Shown here: positions 35,803 through 44,304 of the stretch, piece by piece | Numbering within the stretch: position 1 is the stretch's first letter | Layout: each line of letters starts with the position of its first letter | NCBI RefSeq assembly: GCF_001435815.1 | Contig: NZ_AZFV01000014.1 | Location: forward strand, 1 to 64,000 | From: Companilactobacillus nantensis DSM 16982 | GTDB taxonomy: Bacteria > Bacillota > Bacilli > Lactobacillales > Lactobacillaceae | DNA length: 64,000 nucleotides | Direction of reading: 5' to 3' | Notes under the pieces: model-generated | Told to the model about the DNA's origin: nothing | Database searches by the model: none | The model's input: the letters and a program-made list of their open reading frames with translations, nothing else | Translations under genes and position numbers: made by a program

Positions 35803-35862
35803 ACGACATAATGTGACACATCATATTGATACAATCATTTTTATAATTAAATTACAGGGGAA
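35803..35862 (+). promoter_or_regulatory. Duplicated upstream region of lipoprotein 2
   Basis: CGACATAATGTGACACATCA and the following AT-rich stretch match the region before the first lipoprotein at most positions. Promoter and probable operator were therefore duplicated with the gene. Confidence 0.55.
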
Positions 35863-35870
35863 AATTATTT

Positions 35871-36689
35871 ATGAAAAAAACACTTTTTATGTTAATGGGG
35901 ATGTTCCTCCTACTAGAATTAACAGGTTGTTCTAAACCGGCTAAAACAACTAATTCAACACACATTCAATCAACACAAAAGGAAGTCGTAGTTAAAAATT
36001 ATCAGTATTTAAGTAATGAAAACCGCCGAAAAGTTAACTTCCACTTTACAGCCACATTGAAGAATTCTGGCTATACCATCATGACAAAAATCACTAATAA
36101 CACCAAGCATTCAATCAAAATTAATCAGGCCAAATTTGATTTACAGCTACCTGATAATGAAATATCAACTAAACAAAGCGGCATATTGGTCATAAAACCA
36201 AAACAAACTAAGACAATCCAAAATCTTTTCCAAAAATTGACTGTTAATGAATTAGGTCAAACTGATACTTTCATCACTTATGCGCACGATATTAAATTAT
36301 CAGCCACTCGTTCAATGCTCCCAGCTGAGACTTTAAATACTTCAGAACAATCGACAAGTTCAAACGATGAATCCAATAATAATGAGGATCAAAATCCAAA
36401 GTCAGATTCTCAAATTCCAGTTGAGAATCAAGCTACATCACCCACTAATCCTCCAGCCCAAACAAAACTAACAGAAGCACAGGCACGTCAATTTTTTGCT
36501 GATTCTGGATATGGTGATACTTCAAAATCCACTGCGGAACGACGTGACGATGGTTGGTATTTCGATGGTGGTCAAGTTGTTTATGACAATGGTTATGTTC
36601 TTTATCCTGGTAACTATGCTCTGAACCATTACATGAAAGAATACCCAGATACGGATACAGATGATTCCTATTCTGATGACACTGAATAA
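35871..36689 (+). CDS. Lipoprotein of unknown function (second of tandem pair)
   Basis: A 272-residue paralogue of the preceding lipoprotein. The lipobox is LTGC after MKKTLFMLMGMFLLLE. The beta domain (ITNNTKHSIKINQAKF) and the C-terminal LTEAQARQFFADSGYGDTS domain correspond, and the tail is again acidic (DTDTDDSYSDD). The cysteine-containing GDGCWNLY of the first copy is GW-YFDGG here, so the C-terminal domains have diverged. It probably has its own promoter. Confidence 0.75.
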   Translation: MKKTLFMLMGMFLLLELTGCSKPAKTTNSTHIQSTQKEVVVKNYQYLSNENRRKVNFHFTATLKNSGYTIMTKITNNTKHSIKINQAKFDLQLPDNEISTKQSGILVIKPKQTKTIQNLFQKLTVNELGQTDTFITYAHDIKLSATRSMLPAETLNTSEQSTSSNDESNNNEDQNPKSDSQIPVENQATSPTNPPAQTKLTEAQARQFFADSGYGDTSKSTAERRDDGWYFDGGQVVYDNGYVLYPGNYALNHYMKEYPDTDTDDSYSDDTE

Positions 36690-36696
36690 TATCCAT

Positions 36697-36739
36697 AAAA
36701 AAAACTGCTAAATCAATTTACGATTTTAGCAGTTTTTTT
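36697..36739. terminator. Bidirectional terminator
   Basis: AAAAAACTGCTAAATC and GATTTTAGCAGTTTTTTT form a long stem overlapping the 3' end of the ClC remnant. Confidence 0.85.
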
Positions 36740-37835
36740 GAACCTAATTTTGGTTTTCAAATACATTAATATGGCTACTAGAATAATTATTGGTGTTAGT
36801 TTCAAAGGGAAAAATAGCATAATGAAAATTCCTGCGACAACTGGTGAAATTAATTCACTCATAATAGTTGTTGCTACAATGGCAACGATAAACAACCGAT
36901 CATAACCTGGCAATAATTGTGCCACTGCGAATCCTTCAATCATGGCCGCAAAGGTTATCGGAAAAATATGTCCCCCACGCCAGTTAAAGTTAAGACACCA
37001 TGCTAAGAAAAATAATTTTAAAAGTCCCATTCCGATTAGAAAGAACGGAGATTTATTAGCCCAATTGCCAATTAATAAATCCAAACTGTGCTGACCTGAG
37101 AATAATAAATCCGGTGCGAAAATTGCTATCAGGCTAATACCAATTGCACCTAGACCAACTTTGAAAGATAGAGTTAAATTTATTTTATTTATCCACATGT
37201 GGAAAACTTTGTAAAAGTATTTACAGATTTCCCCAAAAATAATTCCGCCAATCATCAAAAGTGGCAGTAGCCAGATATCCACAAGCTGCCAATGTGATGT
37301 TCCTAATTTAATAATGAACGATGGTTGATCTGTTTGGCGAATTAATAAAGCAAACGCGAGAATCCCGTTAATAATAAACACTGGATAGAGGATTCGTTTT
37401 TGTTTGATGATTGATGGTATTTTCGGCGCGCTAGCGCCGACGTATTTTTGCCGAAATTTGAATGGATTTGAAAGGCGCTTGATTGTTTCCATTAACGGTA
37501 GTTTTTTCAATTCTTCATATTGGAAATATAAATAAAGTAATTTATCAGCTTGCCAAATTGAAAAAGACATCATGATAATCAATCGTTTGATTAAGCTTTA
37601 ATTCATGCATTGAATCCTGCGACGTTTTCGGCAAATCAGGCCAACGTTTTAACAAATAATACAGCAATAAACTACCTAAAAATATCAGTCCAATTTCTAG
37701 AATTTGATTATGATTCGACCATACTAATTCAGAAGTAAATCCTTCGAGTACTAAAAATATCGCCGCAATTATGCCAATGATGGCACTTAAGATAAATCCA
37801 TAAACTACTAAAACAAAACGTTTGATTCCAATCAC
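36713..37835 (-). pseudogene. ClC-family chloride/ion channel, broken by frameshift and probable internal deletion
   Basis: Two overlapping frames carry the two ends of one ClC protein. The first 96 residues (37835-37545) hold the first membrane helices and end in a stop. The remainder (from about 37582 to 36713) continues in another frame and contains the C-terminal hallmarks NWRGGHIFPITFAAM and FSGQHSLDLLIGNW. The usual middle part with the GxEG selectivity-filter loop is not found in any frame at the junction. Roughly 35 codons therefore seem to be missing as well as the frame being shifted. A functional channel is unlikely. Confidence 0.75.
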
Positions 37836-37920
37836 CCTTTCTTACAATCGCAAGCATTATAACATAGCAAAGTTTACAGTTTTAAAGCGTTATTTATTAT
37901 GTTGATATATTTTTTTAGAC

Positions 37921-38032
37921 AAAAAAAGAGGAGAAATTTGCACATCTGCAAATTTCTCCATGTGGTAAGGTGCGACGATTTTCCAAACGCTTTCGCGCCA
38001 ACCTTCTACCCTTACCTCGGTTTGGCACCGTT
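37921..38032 (-). ncRNA. Candidate structured RNA / leader upstream of ClC remnant
   Basis: Read on the minus strand, about 110 nt follow a promoter-like sequence. They end in a perfect 13-bp hairpin (37930-37942 with 37947-37959, tetraloop) and a T-run. The body holds GGTAAGG pairing with CCTTACC and a CGC-GAAA-GCG hairpin. CCAAAC can pair with GTTTGG across the first helix, a possible pseudoknot. GGTGC/GCACC offers an alternative pairing. It could be an attenuating leader of the downstream ClC gene or an independent small RNA. It matches no riboswitch class I know. Confidence 0.5.
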
Positions 38033-38036
38033 ATGT

Positions 38037-38066
38037 AGTATTGCACGGATACTATCCATAAGTCAA
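38037..38066 (-). promoter_or_regulatory. Promoter of the candidate RNA, with palindrome in spacer
   Basis: On the minus strand, -35 TTGACT and a weak -10 (CAATAC/AATACT) are 17-18 bp apart. The spacer contains GGATA-G-TATCC, a possible operator. Confidence 0.45.
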
Positions 38067-38109
38067 TCTTTTAATTACTTTTCAAAAAAAATCGTATCCG
38101 TTTTCAAAG

Positions 38110-38148
38110 AGAAAAAGGCTGTAACCCTTGAGGCTACGGCCTTTTTCT
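38110..38148 (-). terminator. Terminator downstream of the oxidoreductase gene
   Basis: AGAAAAAGGC and GCCTTTTTCT form the stem. It lies between the oxidoreductase stop and the candidate RNA promoter and can act in both directions. Confidence 0.7.
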
Positions 38149-38154
38149 TTAAAT

Positions 38155-38170
38155 TGTTTCACATGGAACA
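38155..38170. promoter_or_regulatory. parS-like site (one mismatch)
   Basis: TGTTTCACATGGAACA matches the reverse complement of the Bacillus parS TGTTCCACGTGAAACA at 15 of 16 positions. The mismatch is in the central CACGTG. It is intergenic and about as far left of dnaA as the perfect site is right of it. Confidence 0.45.
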
Positions 38171-38224
38171 TATTGTATCAAAAACACACGTTCGTCACTA
38201 TATATAGTGGTACGTTCCAATTAA

Positions 38225-39133
38225 CTATTTTTGTAAAGACTTTACAAGGTTATAACATAACTTATGACTCAAAATAGCTGATTCTGGACTGACTGGATTA
38301 TCCTTACCTTCTGAAACGGCGTTCAGAAAGGCTCTGATAATTGGATCAAAACCACGTGTAACTAGAGTATTTTCCCAATCAGGCCGTGACGATTGTGTAA
38401 CGGCCCCTGTTTGGTAAGTTTCTAATAAGTTTAAATTAGTCACGACTTGACGAGTTTTACTACCTTGAACGGTTGATAGTTCCAAGTTACTGCCACCAAT
38501 CATATTGGTAACGATTTGAGCCTGACTCTTAGCTCCGTTCAAAGTGATATAGCCTTGTTCTAAATTGCCATCTTTAGTAACTAGAAAATTATTAACGGTC
38601 TTAACTTTTTCATCCATTAAATAAACAGCTGTATCAACCGAGTGAATCATCAAATCAAAAATGGCAAAGGCAGCTGGTTGAATAGCTTCCTCGCGAATTT
38701 TTTCTGAGACGATTGTCCGTTTATCAGCAATTTGTTTTAATTCTTGATTGAATGGAGCAAACCGACGATTAAAACCACATGTTAACAAAAGTTGTTTGTC
38801 TGAGGCTAATTTATACAGTGCCTCAACTTCTGATAAATCTTCTGAAACAGGTTTATCGACATAAACATTGATTCCAGCAGTTAATAATTGTTTGATTATT
38901 TCAAAATGCGTTTGCGTTGGTGTATGTACGAAAACTGCCAGTGGTTTTTCGGCTATTAACTCGTCCAGTGTTTGATGAAAATGTTTAAAGCCATACTTCT
39001 TTTCCAACATCTCACCTTTAGCCGTATTTCTCGTTGTTAAATGCCATTCAAACTTATCCTGTAACGTCGCCATCACCGGTAAATAAGCCTTCTGAGCAAT
39101 ATTTCCTAATCCAATCACACCAATTTTTTCCAT
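38225..39133 (-). CDS. Gfo/Idh/MocA-family oxidoreductase
   Basis: A 302-residue NAD(P)-dependent sugar or inositol dehydrogenase-like protein. The Rossmann motif GVIGLGNIAQKAY is at residues 4-16 and the conserved EKP-type motif appears as YVDKPVSED near residue 93. The substrate is unknown. It follows the UvrA paralogue by 14 bp on the same strand and is probably co-transcribed. Its ribosome binding site is GAGGTGAG. Confidence 0.85.
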   Translation of the reverse strand: MEKIGVIGLGNIAQKAYLPVMATLQDKFEWHLTTRNTAKGEMLEKKYGFKHFHQTLDELIAEKPLAVFVHTPTQTHFEIIKQLLTAGINVYVDKPVSEDLSEVEALYKLASDKQLLLTCGFNRRFAPFNQELKQIADKRTIVSEKIREEAIQPAAFAIFDLMIHSVDTAVYLMDEKVKTVNNFLVTKDGNLEQGYITLNGAKSQAQIVTNMIGGSNLELSTVQGSKTRQVVTNLNLLETYQTGAVTQSSRPDWENTLVTRGFDPIIRAFLNAVSEGKDNPVSPESAILSHKLCYNLVKSLQK

Positions 39134-39147
39134 AATCTCACCTCAAG

Positions 39148-41682
39148 TTAATATTCGTTGAACAATTGCAAATGTTCTTTAAGATACTGACCGGTTAAGC
39201 TGGCAGGATTATCTGCAACCGTTTTCGGAGTACCCGTTGCAATAATTTTACCACCATTAACGCCACCTTCGGGACCTAAATCATTGATATAGTCAGCATT
39301 GGAAATAATATCCAAATCATGTTCAATTACGATAATTGTCGCATGCTTTTTCAACAATTTATTGAAAACATCTAACAACACGCCAACGTCTTTTGGATGC
39401 AAACCAACACTTGGTTCATCAAAGATAAATAACTGATTCTTTTGACTACGTTTCATATAAGTTACCAGTTTCATTCTTTGAGCTTCCCCACCAGACAAAG
39501 TTGGCGTACTTTCACCCAATTTCAGATAACTCAATCCAATACTGATCAATACATCGAGTGTATTTTTGATATTTGGAACATCTTTGAAAAAGCTAGCTGC
39601 CTCTTTAACGGACATATCGAGGATTTCAGCGATGTTTTTACCTTGCCAAGTAATATCTAAAATCTCTTTCTTATAACGATTTCCGTGGCAGACAGGACAT
39701 GTTTGAACCATATCAGGTAGATATTGAATATCTAACGTAATAACTCCCGTTCCGCCACAATTAGGACAGGCACCTTGTTTATTATTATATGAGAAATAAG
39801 TTGGCGTAAATTTCTTAGCTTTGGCTGCTGGAGTTTCCGCAAAGAGTTTGCGCAAGTGATCCAAAATCTTAGTGTACGTTCCAACAGTTGAACGAACATT
39901 TTTACCGATTGGCACTGAATCGACTTTGACAATATTTTTAATATCGGCTGTTTCGACTGACTTCACAAATTTAGGTAATTTTTCACCCTCAATTTTATCG
40001 GTCATCGCTGGTAATAAACTGTCAAAAATCAGAGTCGTTTTTCCTGAACCCGACATCCCTGAAACAATATTAAGTGACTCTTTGCTAAATTTAGCTGTTA
40101 AATCATGAATGTTATAACGGTCACCAATTTCAACACTAATTGTTCCCTTTTGGAATGGTGTGACGGCTTTATGTTTGATAATATCAGCTTCACCGGTCAA
40201 ATATGGCTGAATCACGGACTCATGATCTGCTTTGATTTGTTCAACTGTACCTTGGCTAATAATTCGGCCACCATCATTACCCGAATCGGGGCCAATTTCA
40301 ATGACATAATCGGCAGCTGCAATAATACTTGTATCGTGATCAACGACGACCAGCGAGTTACCTAAGCGAACCAATTCACGTAAAATTTTAATTAATCCGG
40401 CCACATTAGCTGCATGCAAACCAACGCTTGGTTCATCTAAGACATACAACACACCGGTCATTTGGTTTCGAATCGTTCGTGCTAATTGAATCCGTTGTAA
40501 TTCACCGGTCGACAACGTATTACCAGCCCGAGAAATTGATAAATAATTCAATCCTAAATCAACGATTGGTGACAATAAATCTAGCAATTCATTAGTTAAG
40601 TTTTTCCCCAAAGCTTGCATATCCTCTGGCAACCAATTCATGATATCTTGGCAAAATGCTTGTAATTCTGAAATGGTAAAGTTAGAAACTTCCGCAATAT
40701 CTTTACCAACTAATTGATTACTAAATAATTTGGGATTAAAACGACTGCCGTGACAAGCGGGACAAACTTTTTCAGAATAAAAGCGTTCCAATCGTGTCAA
40801 AGTATTTTCATTTTTAGTACTCTTCAAACTATTTTTCACAGCTGTAACGGCGTTCTCATATAAAGCATTCAATCTAAATGAACGTCCTGTTTTCGTTGGT
40901 ACTAAGATTTCTTTCTTTTGTTCTGGTCCGTTAATGACAATATCTTTTTCTTTATCTGTTAAATCTTTAAATGGCACATTGGTTCTAACACCGAGCTCCT
41001 TGATAATATCCTTTTGTAGTGTTCGACCAGGTAAATTCCATGATCTAATCGCACCCTCATCGATCGATAAGGAATCGTCAGGGATTATTTTATCAAGTTC
41101 AATTTCCTTGAGAAAACCAGTTCCCTGACAAGTTGGACAAGCACCATCTGAATTAAAGGCGAAATCCTCCGCTCCAAAGTTCATAAACTTAACACCACAG
41201 ACAGGACACGTTAGCATGCCCATGTTCTCATCTGAAGTTGGCAAATCCATTGCTTCAGAAATTTTCAAGGTAGGATCTAAACGGTGTCCGTTGGGACAGA
41301 CAACTGAAGCTAACCGTGAAAACATTAATCTTAAAATATTTAAACTTTCCGTCATCGTACCGACAGTTGAACGCACGCTAGGAACTACGGGACGTTGACG
41401 TAAAGCAATCGTTGAAGGTAAATTTTTGATATCTTTAACATCGGAACGGCCAACTTGCGTAATTCTTCTACGCGTGTAGGTCGACAGTGCATTGAGATAC
41501 TTTCTAGCCCCTTCAGCATAAATCGTATCCATTGCCAAAGAAGACTTTCCTGACCCCGAAACACCGGTGATTGCTACAAATGAATTCAACGGTATATCGA
41601 CATCAATATTTTTGAGGTTATTAGCATTAGCACCAGTAACTTCAATGTTATCCGGAATGTAATTCTTATGTCTTATAGTCAT
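39148..41682 (-). CDS. UvrA paralogue (class II UvrA / ABC-F-like excinuclease subunit)
   Basis: An 844-residue protein with two ABC ATPase modules: Walker A GVSGSGKSSLA near the start and GMSGSGKTTLI near residue 540. The signatures are STGELQRIQLA and LSGGEAQRMKL. Zinc-binding CxxC pairs are present (CPVC, CPTC, CPAC, CPNCGG, CPVCHG). It is about 100 residues shorter than housekeeping UvrA, as in UvrA2 proteins, which lack the UvrB-binding region and are linked to drug or DNA-damage tolerance. The ATG at 41682 follows GAGGGGG; a TTG 18 bases earlier overlaps that site. Confidence 0.85.
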   Translation of the reverse strand: MTIRHKNYIPDNIEVTGANANNLKNIDVDIPLNSFVAITGVSGSGKSSLAMDTIYAEGARKYLNALSTYTRRRITQVGRSDVKDIKNLPSTIALRQRPVVPSVRSTVGTMTESLNILRLMFSRLASVVCPNGHRLDPTLKISEAMDLPTSDENMGMLTCPVCGVKFMNFGAEDFAFNSDGACPTCQGTGFLKEIELDKIIPDDSLSIDEGAIRSWNLPGRTLQKDIIKELGVRTNVPFKDLTDKEKDIVINGPEQKKEILVPTKTGRSFRLNALYENAVTAVKNSLKSTKNENTLTRLERFYSEKVCPACHGSRFNPKLFSNQLVGKDIAEVSNFTISELQAFCQDIMNWLPEDMQALGKNLTNELLDLLSPIVDLGLNYLSISRAGNTLSTGELQRIQLARTIRNQMTGVLYVLDEPSVGLHAANVAGLIKILRELVRLGNSLVVVDHDTSIIAAADYVIEIGPDSGNDGGRIISQGTVEQIKADHESVIQPYLTGEADIIKHKAVTPFQKGTISVEIGDRYNIHDLTAKFSKESLNIVSGMSGSGKTTLIFDSLLPAMTDKIEGEKLPKFVKSVETADIKNIVKVDSVPIGKNVRSTVGTYTKILDHLRKLFAETPAAKAKKFTPTYFSYNNKQGACPNCGGTGVITLDIQYLPDMVQTCPVCHGNRYKKEILDITWQGKNIAEILDMSVKEAASFFKDVPNIKNTLDVLISIGLSYLKLGESTPTLSGGEAQRMKLVTYMKRSQKNQLFIFDEPSVGLHPKDVGVLLDVFNKLLKKHATIIVIEHDLDIISNADYINDLGPEGGVNGGKIIATGTPKTVADNPASLTGQYLKEHLQLFNEY

Positions 41683-41843
41683 AATTTCCCCCTCACTCAA
41701 TGAATCGATTATAACATTGGTGGGTTTATTTTTAATTGGTTAAGGTTTTGATGAAATAACGGCGTTATAGGTAATAGTGTTTAATCGTTATAACGCATAT
41801 TTTCTATCGTTCACTTTATTTATCACTTGATAATTAAGATATC

Positions 41844-41890
41844 AAAAAAGCACTCCAATACCTTTCTTGTCGTGGCATTGGGGTGCTTTT
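41844..41890. terminator. Terminator after mnmG
   Basis: AAAAGCACTCCAAT pairs with ATTGGGGTGCTTTT (one G-T pair), with a T-run on both strands. Confidence 0.85.
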
Positions 41891-41922
41891 GGTTTTATTT
41901 AGTTAGTTTTAAATCGGCTGGG

Positions 41923-42056
41923 CATGCAGTGGGTCTGAAACGAGCTACGACAGGGCAACTCCTTCCGCTTTTCATAACTTGATAAATCGCCCGCAAAATC
42001 GGCGTGCAATTCATCAAGTTACGAAAATGCTCGGGAGCTGGGCGCCCTGTCTCCGC
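41923..42056. repeat. GC-richer structured element, unknown type
   Basis: About 135 bp between the mnmG stop and its terminator, clearly richer in GC than its surroundings. ACAGGGC pairs with GCCCTGT as an outer stem. TTTTCATAACTTGAT pairs with ATCAAGTTACGAAAA (one mismatch), and CGCC/GGCG closes the tip. There is one copy in this window. It is unlike the 180-bp repeats in sequence but similar in style. Confidence 0.55.
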
Positions 42057-42059
42057 TCT

Positions 42060-43955
42060 CTACTTTTTTGCAATCTTTCCCTGTTCAATATAAACGCTCA
42101 AAATTCCAATATCAGCTGGATTAACTCCACTAATTCGGCTTGCTTGAGCTATTGTTTGTGGATTGATCTTACTTAGTTTTTGAACAGCTTCTGTAGCTAG
42201 ACTGTCGACCTTTGTATAATCAATGCGGTCAGGAATCTTCTTTGATTCCATCTTCTTCAAACGTTCGATGCGCATTTCTTCCTTCTTGATATAACCGGCG
42301 TACTTTGTTGCAATTTCTACTTGTTCTGCAACTCGGTTATCAACTGGAAAATCAGCTGCTCCGACCATATCAATAATGTCAGTGTAATGTACTTCTGGTC
42401 TTCTCAAGAAGTGATCTGCCAAAACACCATCTTTTAATGGCTTCAAATCATGAGCCTTTAAGAATGGTAGTGCTTGTTTTGGTGTAATCATCTTGTGTGA
42501 TAAGCGTTCTAGTTCCATTTCAATGGTAGCACGCTTTTCTTTAAAGCCGTTATAACGCTTATCACTAATCAAACCAAGGTTATAACCATAGTCTGTCAAA
42601 CGAAGATCAGCATTATCGTGACGTAAAATCAAACGATATTCGGCACGACTTGTCAAAAGACGGTATGGTTCGTTTGTTCCCTTAGTAACTAGGTCATCGA
42701 TCAAAACGCCGATATAAGCCTCGTCACGACGGAGAATAAATGGATCCTTACCTTCGGCACGTAAAGCAGCGTTGATACCAGCCATAAGTCCTTGACCAGC
42801 AGCTTCTTCGTAGCCAGAAGTTCCGTTCATTTGACCAGCTGTAAAGAGATTCTTAACAACCTTAGTTTCCAAATTAAGCTTCAATTGCCATGGTTCAATA
42901 ACATCATATTCAATGGCGTAACCAGGACGCATCAACTTAGCGTTTTCCAAACCAGCAACGGAGTGAAGCATCTTCAATTGGATTTCTTCCGGCATTGAAG
43001 TTGAGAAATCACCAACGTAATACTCTTGTGTATCTCTGCCTTCTGGTTCAAGGAAGATTTGGTGACGAGGCTTGTCAGCGAAACGAACAATTTTATCTTC
43101 AATTGAAGGACAATATCTTGGGCCAACACCCTTGATAACACCAGAGAACATTGGTGCACGGTCAAGGTTTTCACGAATAATCTTGTGTGTTTCAGCGTTA
43201 GTGTAAGTCATCCAACAAGAAATCTGATGTTGAAGATAACTTGAATCTGGTGTCTCAAATGAGAAATGGTTTGGTTCTTTATCACCAGGTTGTTCGATAG
43301 TTTCATCAAACTTGATCGTATTTTTGTTAACACGTGGAGGTGTACCAGTCTTGAAACGAGTTAGCTTGAAACCATGCTTTTCAAGATCTTCTGAAAGCTT
43401 GATTGAAGGAATACTGTTGTTAGGGCCTGATGAATACATCAATTCACCGATAATGATCTTACCTCGTGATGAAGTACCAGCTGTCAAAACAACTGATTTG
43501 GCGTGGTATCTAGCACCAGTTGCTGTAACGATACCTTTGCAGACGCCATCTTCAACGATAAGCTTTTCAGCCATCCCTTGACGAAGTGTTAAATTAGGTT
43601 CATTTTCCAAAACATCCTTCATCATACGGTGATACATGTTTTTATCAGCTTGGGCACGTAAAGCACGAACTGCTGGGCCTTTACCAGTATTAAGCATACG
43701 CATTTGAATGTATGTCTTATCAATATTGCGACCCATTTCGCCACCTAAAGCATCAATTTCACGGACAACGATACCTTTAGCAGGACCACCAACTGAAGGA
43801 TTACATGGCATGAAAGCCACCATATCCAAGTTGATCGTTACGAGCAATGTCTTTTCACCCATACGGGCAGCAGCCAAAGCTGCTTCAGAACCAGCATGGC
43901 CAGCACCTACAACGATAACGTCATAAGTTTCTGAATCAAATTCCTTAATTTCCAT
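42060..43955 (-). CDS. mnmG: tRNA uridine-34 5-carboxymethylaminomethyl modification enzyme MnmG
   Basis: A 631-residue FAD enzyme that works with MnmE to modify the wobble uridine of several tRNAs. The FAD motif [19 protein letters not shown] is at residues 15-33. The family motifs [17 protein letters not shown] and RPGYAIEYD are intact. It normally follows mnmE directly. Here a structured repeat (copy F) separates the two. rsmG, noc and parAB, common downstream neighbours, do not follow. Confidence 0.96.
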   Translation of the reverse strand: MEIKEFDSETYDVIVVGAGHAGSEAALAAARMGEKTLLVTINLDMVAFMPCNPSVGGPAKGIVVREIDALGGEMGRNIDKTYIQMRMLNTGKGPAVRALRAQADKNMYHRMMKDVLENEPNLTLRQGMAEKLIVEDGVCKGIVTATGARYHAKSVVLTAGTSSRGKIIIGELMYSSGPNNSIPSIKLSEDLEKHGFKLTRFKTGTPPRVNKNTIKFDETIEQPGDKEPNHFSFETPDSSYLQHQISCWMTYTNAETHKIIRENLDRAPMFSGVIKGVGPRYCPSIEDKIVRFADKPRHQIFLEPEGRDTQEYYVGDFSTSMPEEIQLKMLHSVAGLENAKLMRPGYAIEYDVIEPWQLKLNLETKVVKNLFTAGQMNGTSGYEEAAGQGLMAGINAALRAEGKDPFILRRDEAYIGVLIDDLVTKGTNEPYRLLTSRAEYRLILRHDNADLRLTDYGYNLGLISDKRYNGFKEKRATIEMELERLSHKMITPKQALPFLKAHDLKPLKDGVLADHFLRRPEVHYTDIIDMVGAADFPVDNRVAEQVEIATKYAGYIKKEEMRIERLKKMESKKIPDRIDYTKVDSLATEAVQKLSKINPQTIAQASRISGVNPADIGILSVYIEQGKIAKK

Positions 43956-44116
43956 TTCTTACTTCACCTTTACCTAGTTTTACGTGTGGTACTAATTAAT
44001 TATTATTTTCAATTACATATGCACGGCGCTAGCCGATTTTTAGTATCAATTTGCATTATTAAAGTAAATTCGCCGTTTTTTAGTACCTTTTAGCACTATT
44101 CAAAAAATCGAATCCA
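43956..44116. other. Short AT-rich intergenic stretch beside repeat copy F
   Basis: Part of the 349-bp gap between mnmE and mnmG. It holds the mnmG ribosome binding site region and presumably its promoter. A GGCGCTAGCCG near 44026 might be a remnant of a repeat end. No gene is visible. Confidence 0.35.
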
Positions 44117-44294
44117 CTAGTCGGAAGAACCGAGAAACTTAACTGGCAGTGAAAGTGGCGTTAGAGCTTTAGCGCTTACGCCACCGGGCATGTTTGGAGA
44201 CTTGCTTGCAAGGCTTCAAACCGAGGTTCGAGACCGCATTTTGGCTCGAACCGGTCCGCACAGCCAGTTAAGTTTTCTCGGTTCTGGAGACAGC
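44117..44294 (+). repeat. Structured intergenic repeat, copy F
   Basis: A 178-bp unpaired copy, oriented opposite to mnmE and mnmG. Its arms are the same as copy C (GAACCGAGAAACTTAACTGG), with only a few differences in the core: AGCGC for AGCCC in hairpin I, and a changed loop in hairpin III. Confidence 0.9.
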
Positions 44295-44304
44295 ATAAAA
44301 ACTA

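Noticed and set aside
37921-38032. Fluoride riboswitch upstream of the ClC gene
   Set aside because: The location is suggestive, but the conserved GAUGG...CCGCC / UAACCGCC-type motif of that class is not visible.
37899-38207. Open frame on the plus strand over the candidate RNA
   Set aside because: It crosses the perfect terminator hairpin and folded region, has no ribosome binding site, and resembles no protein known to me.
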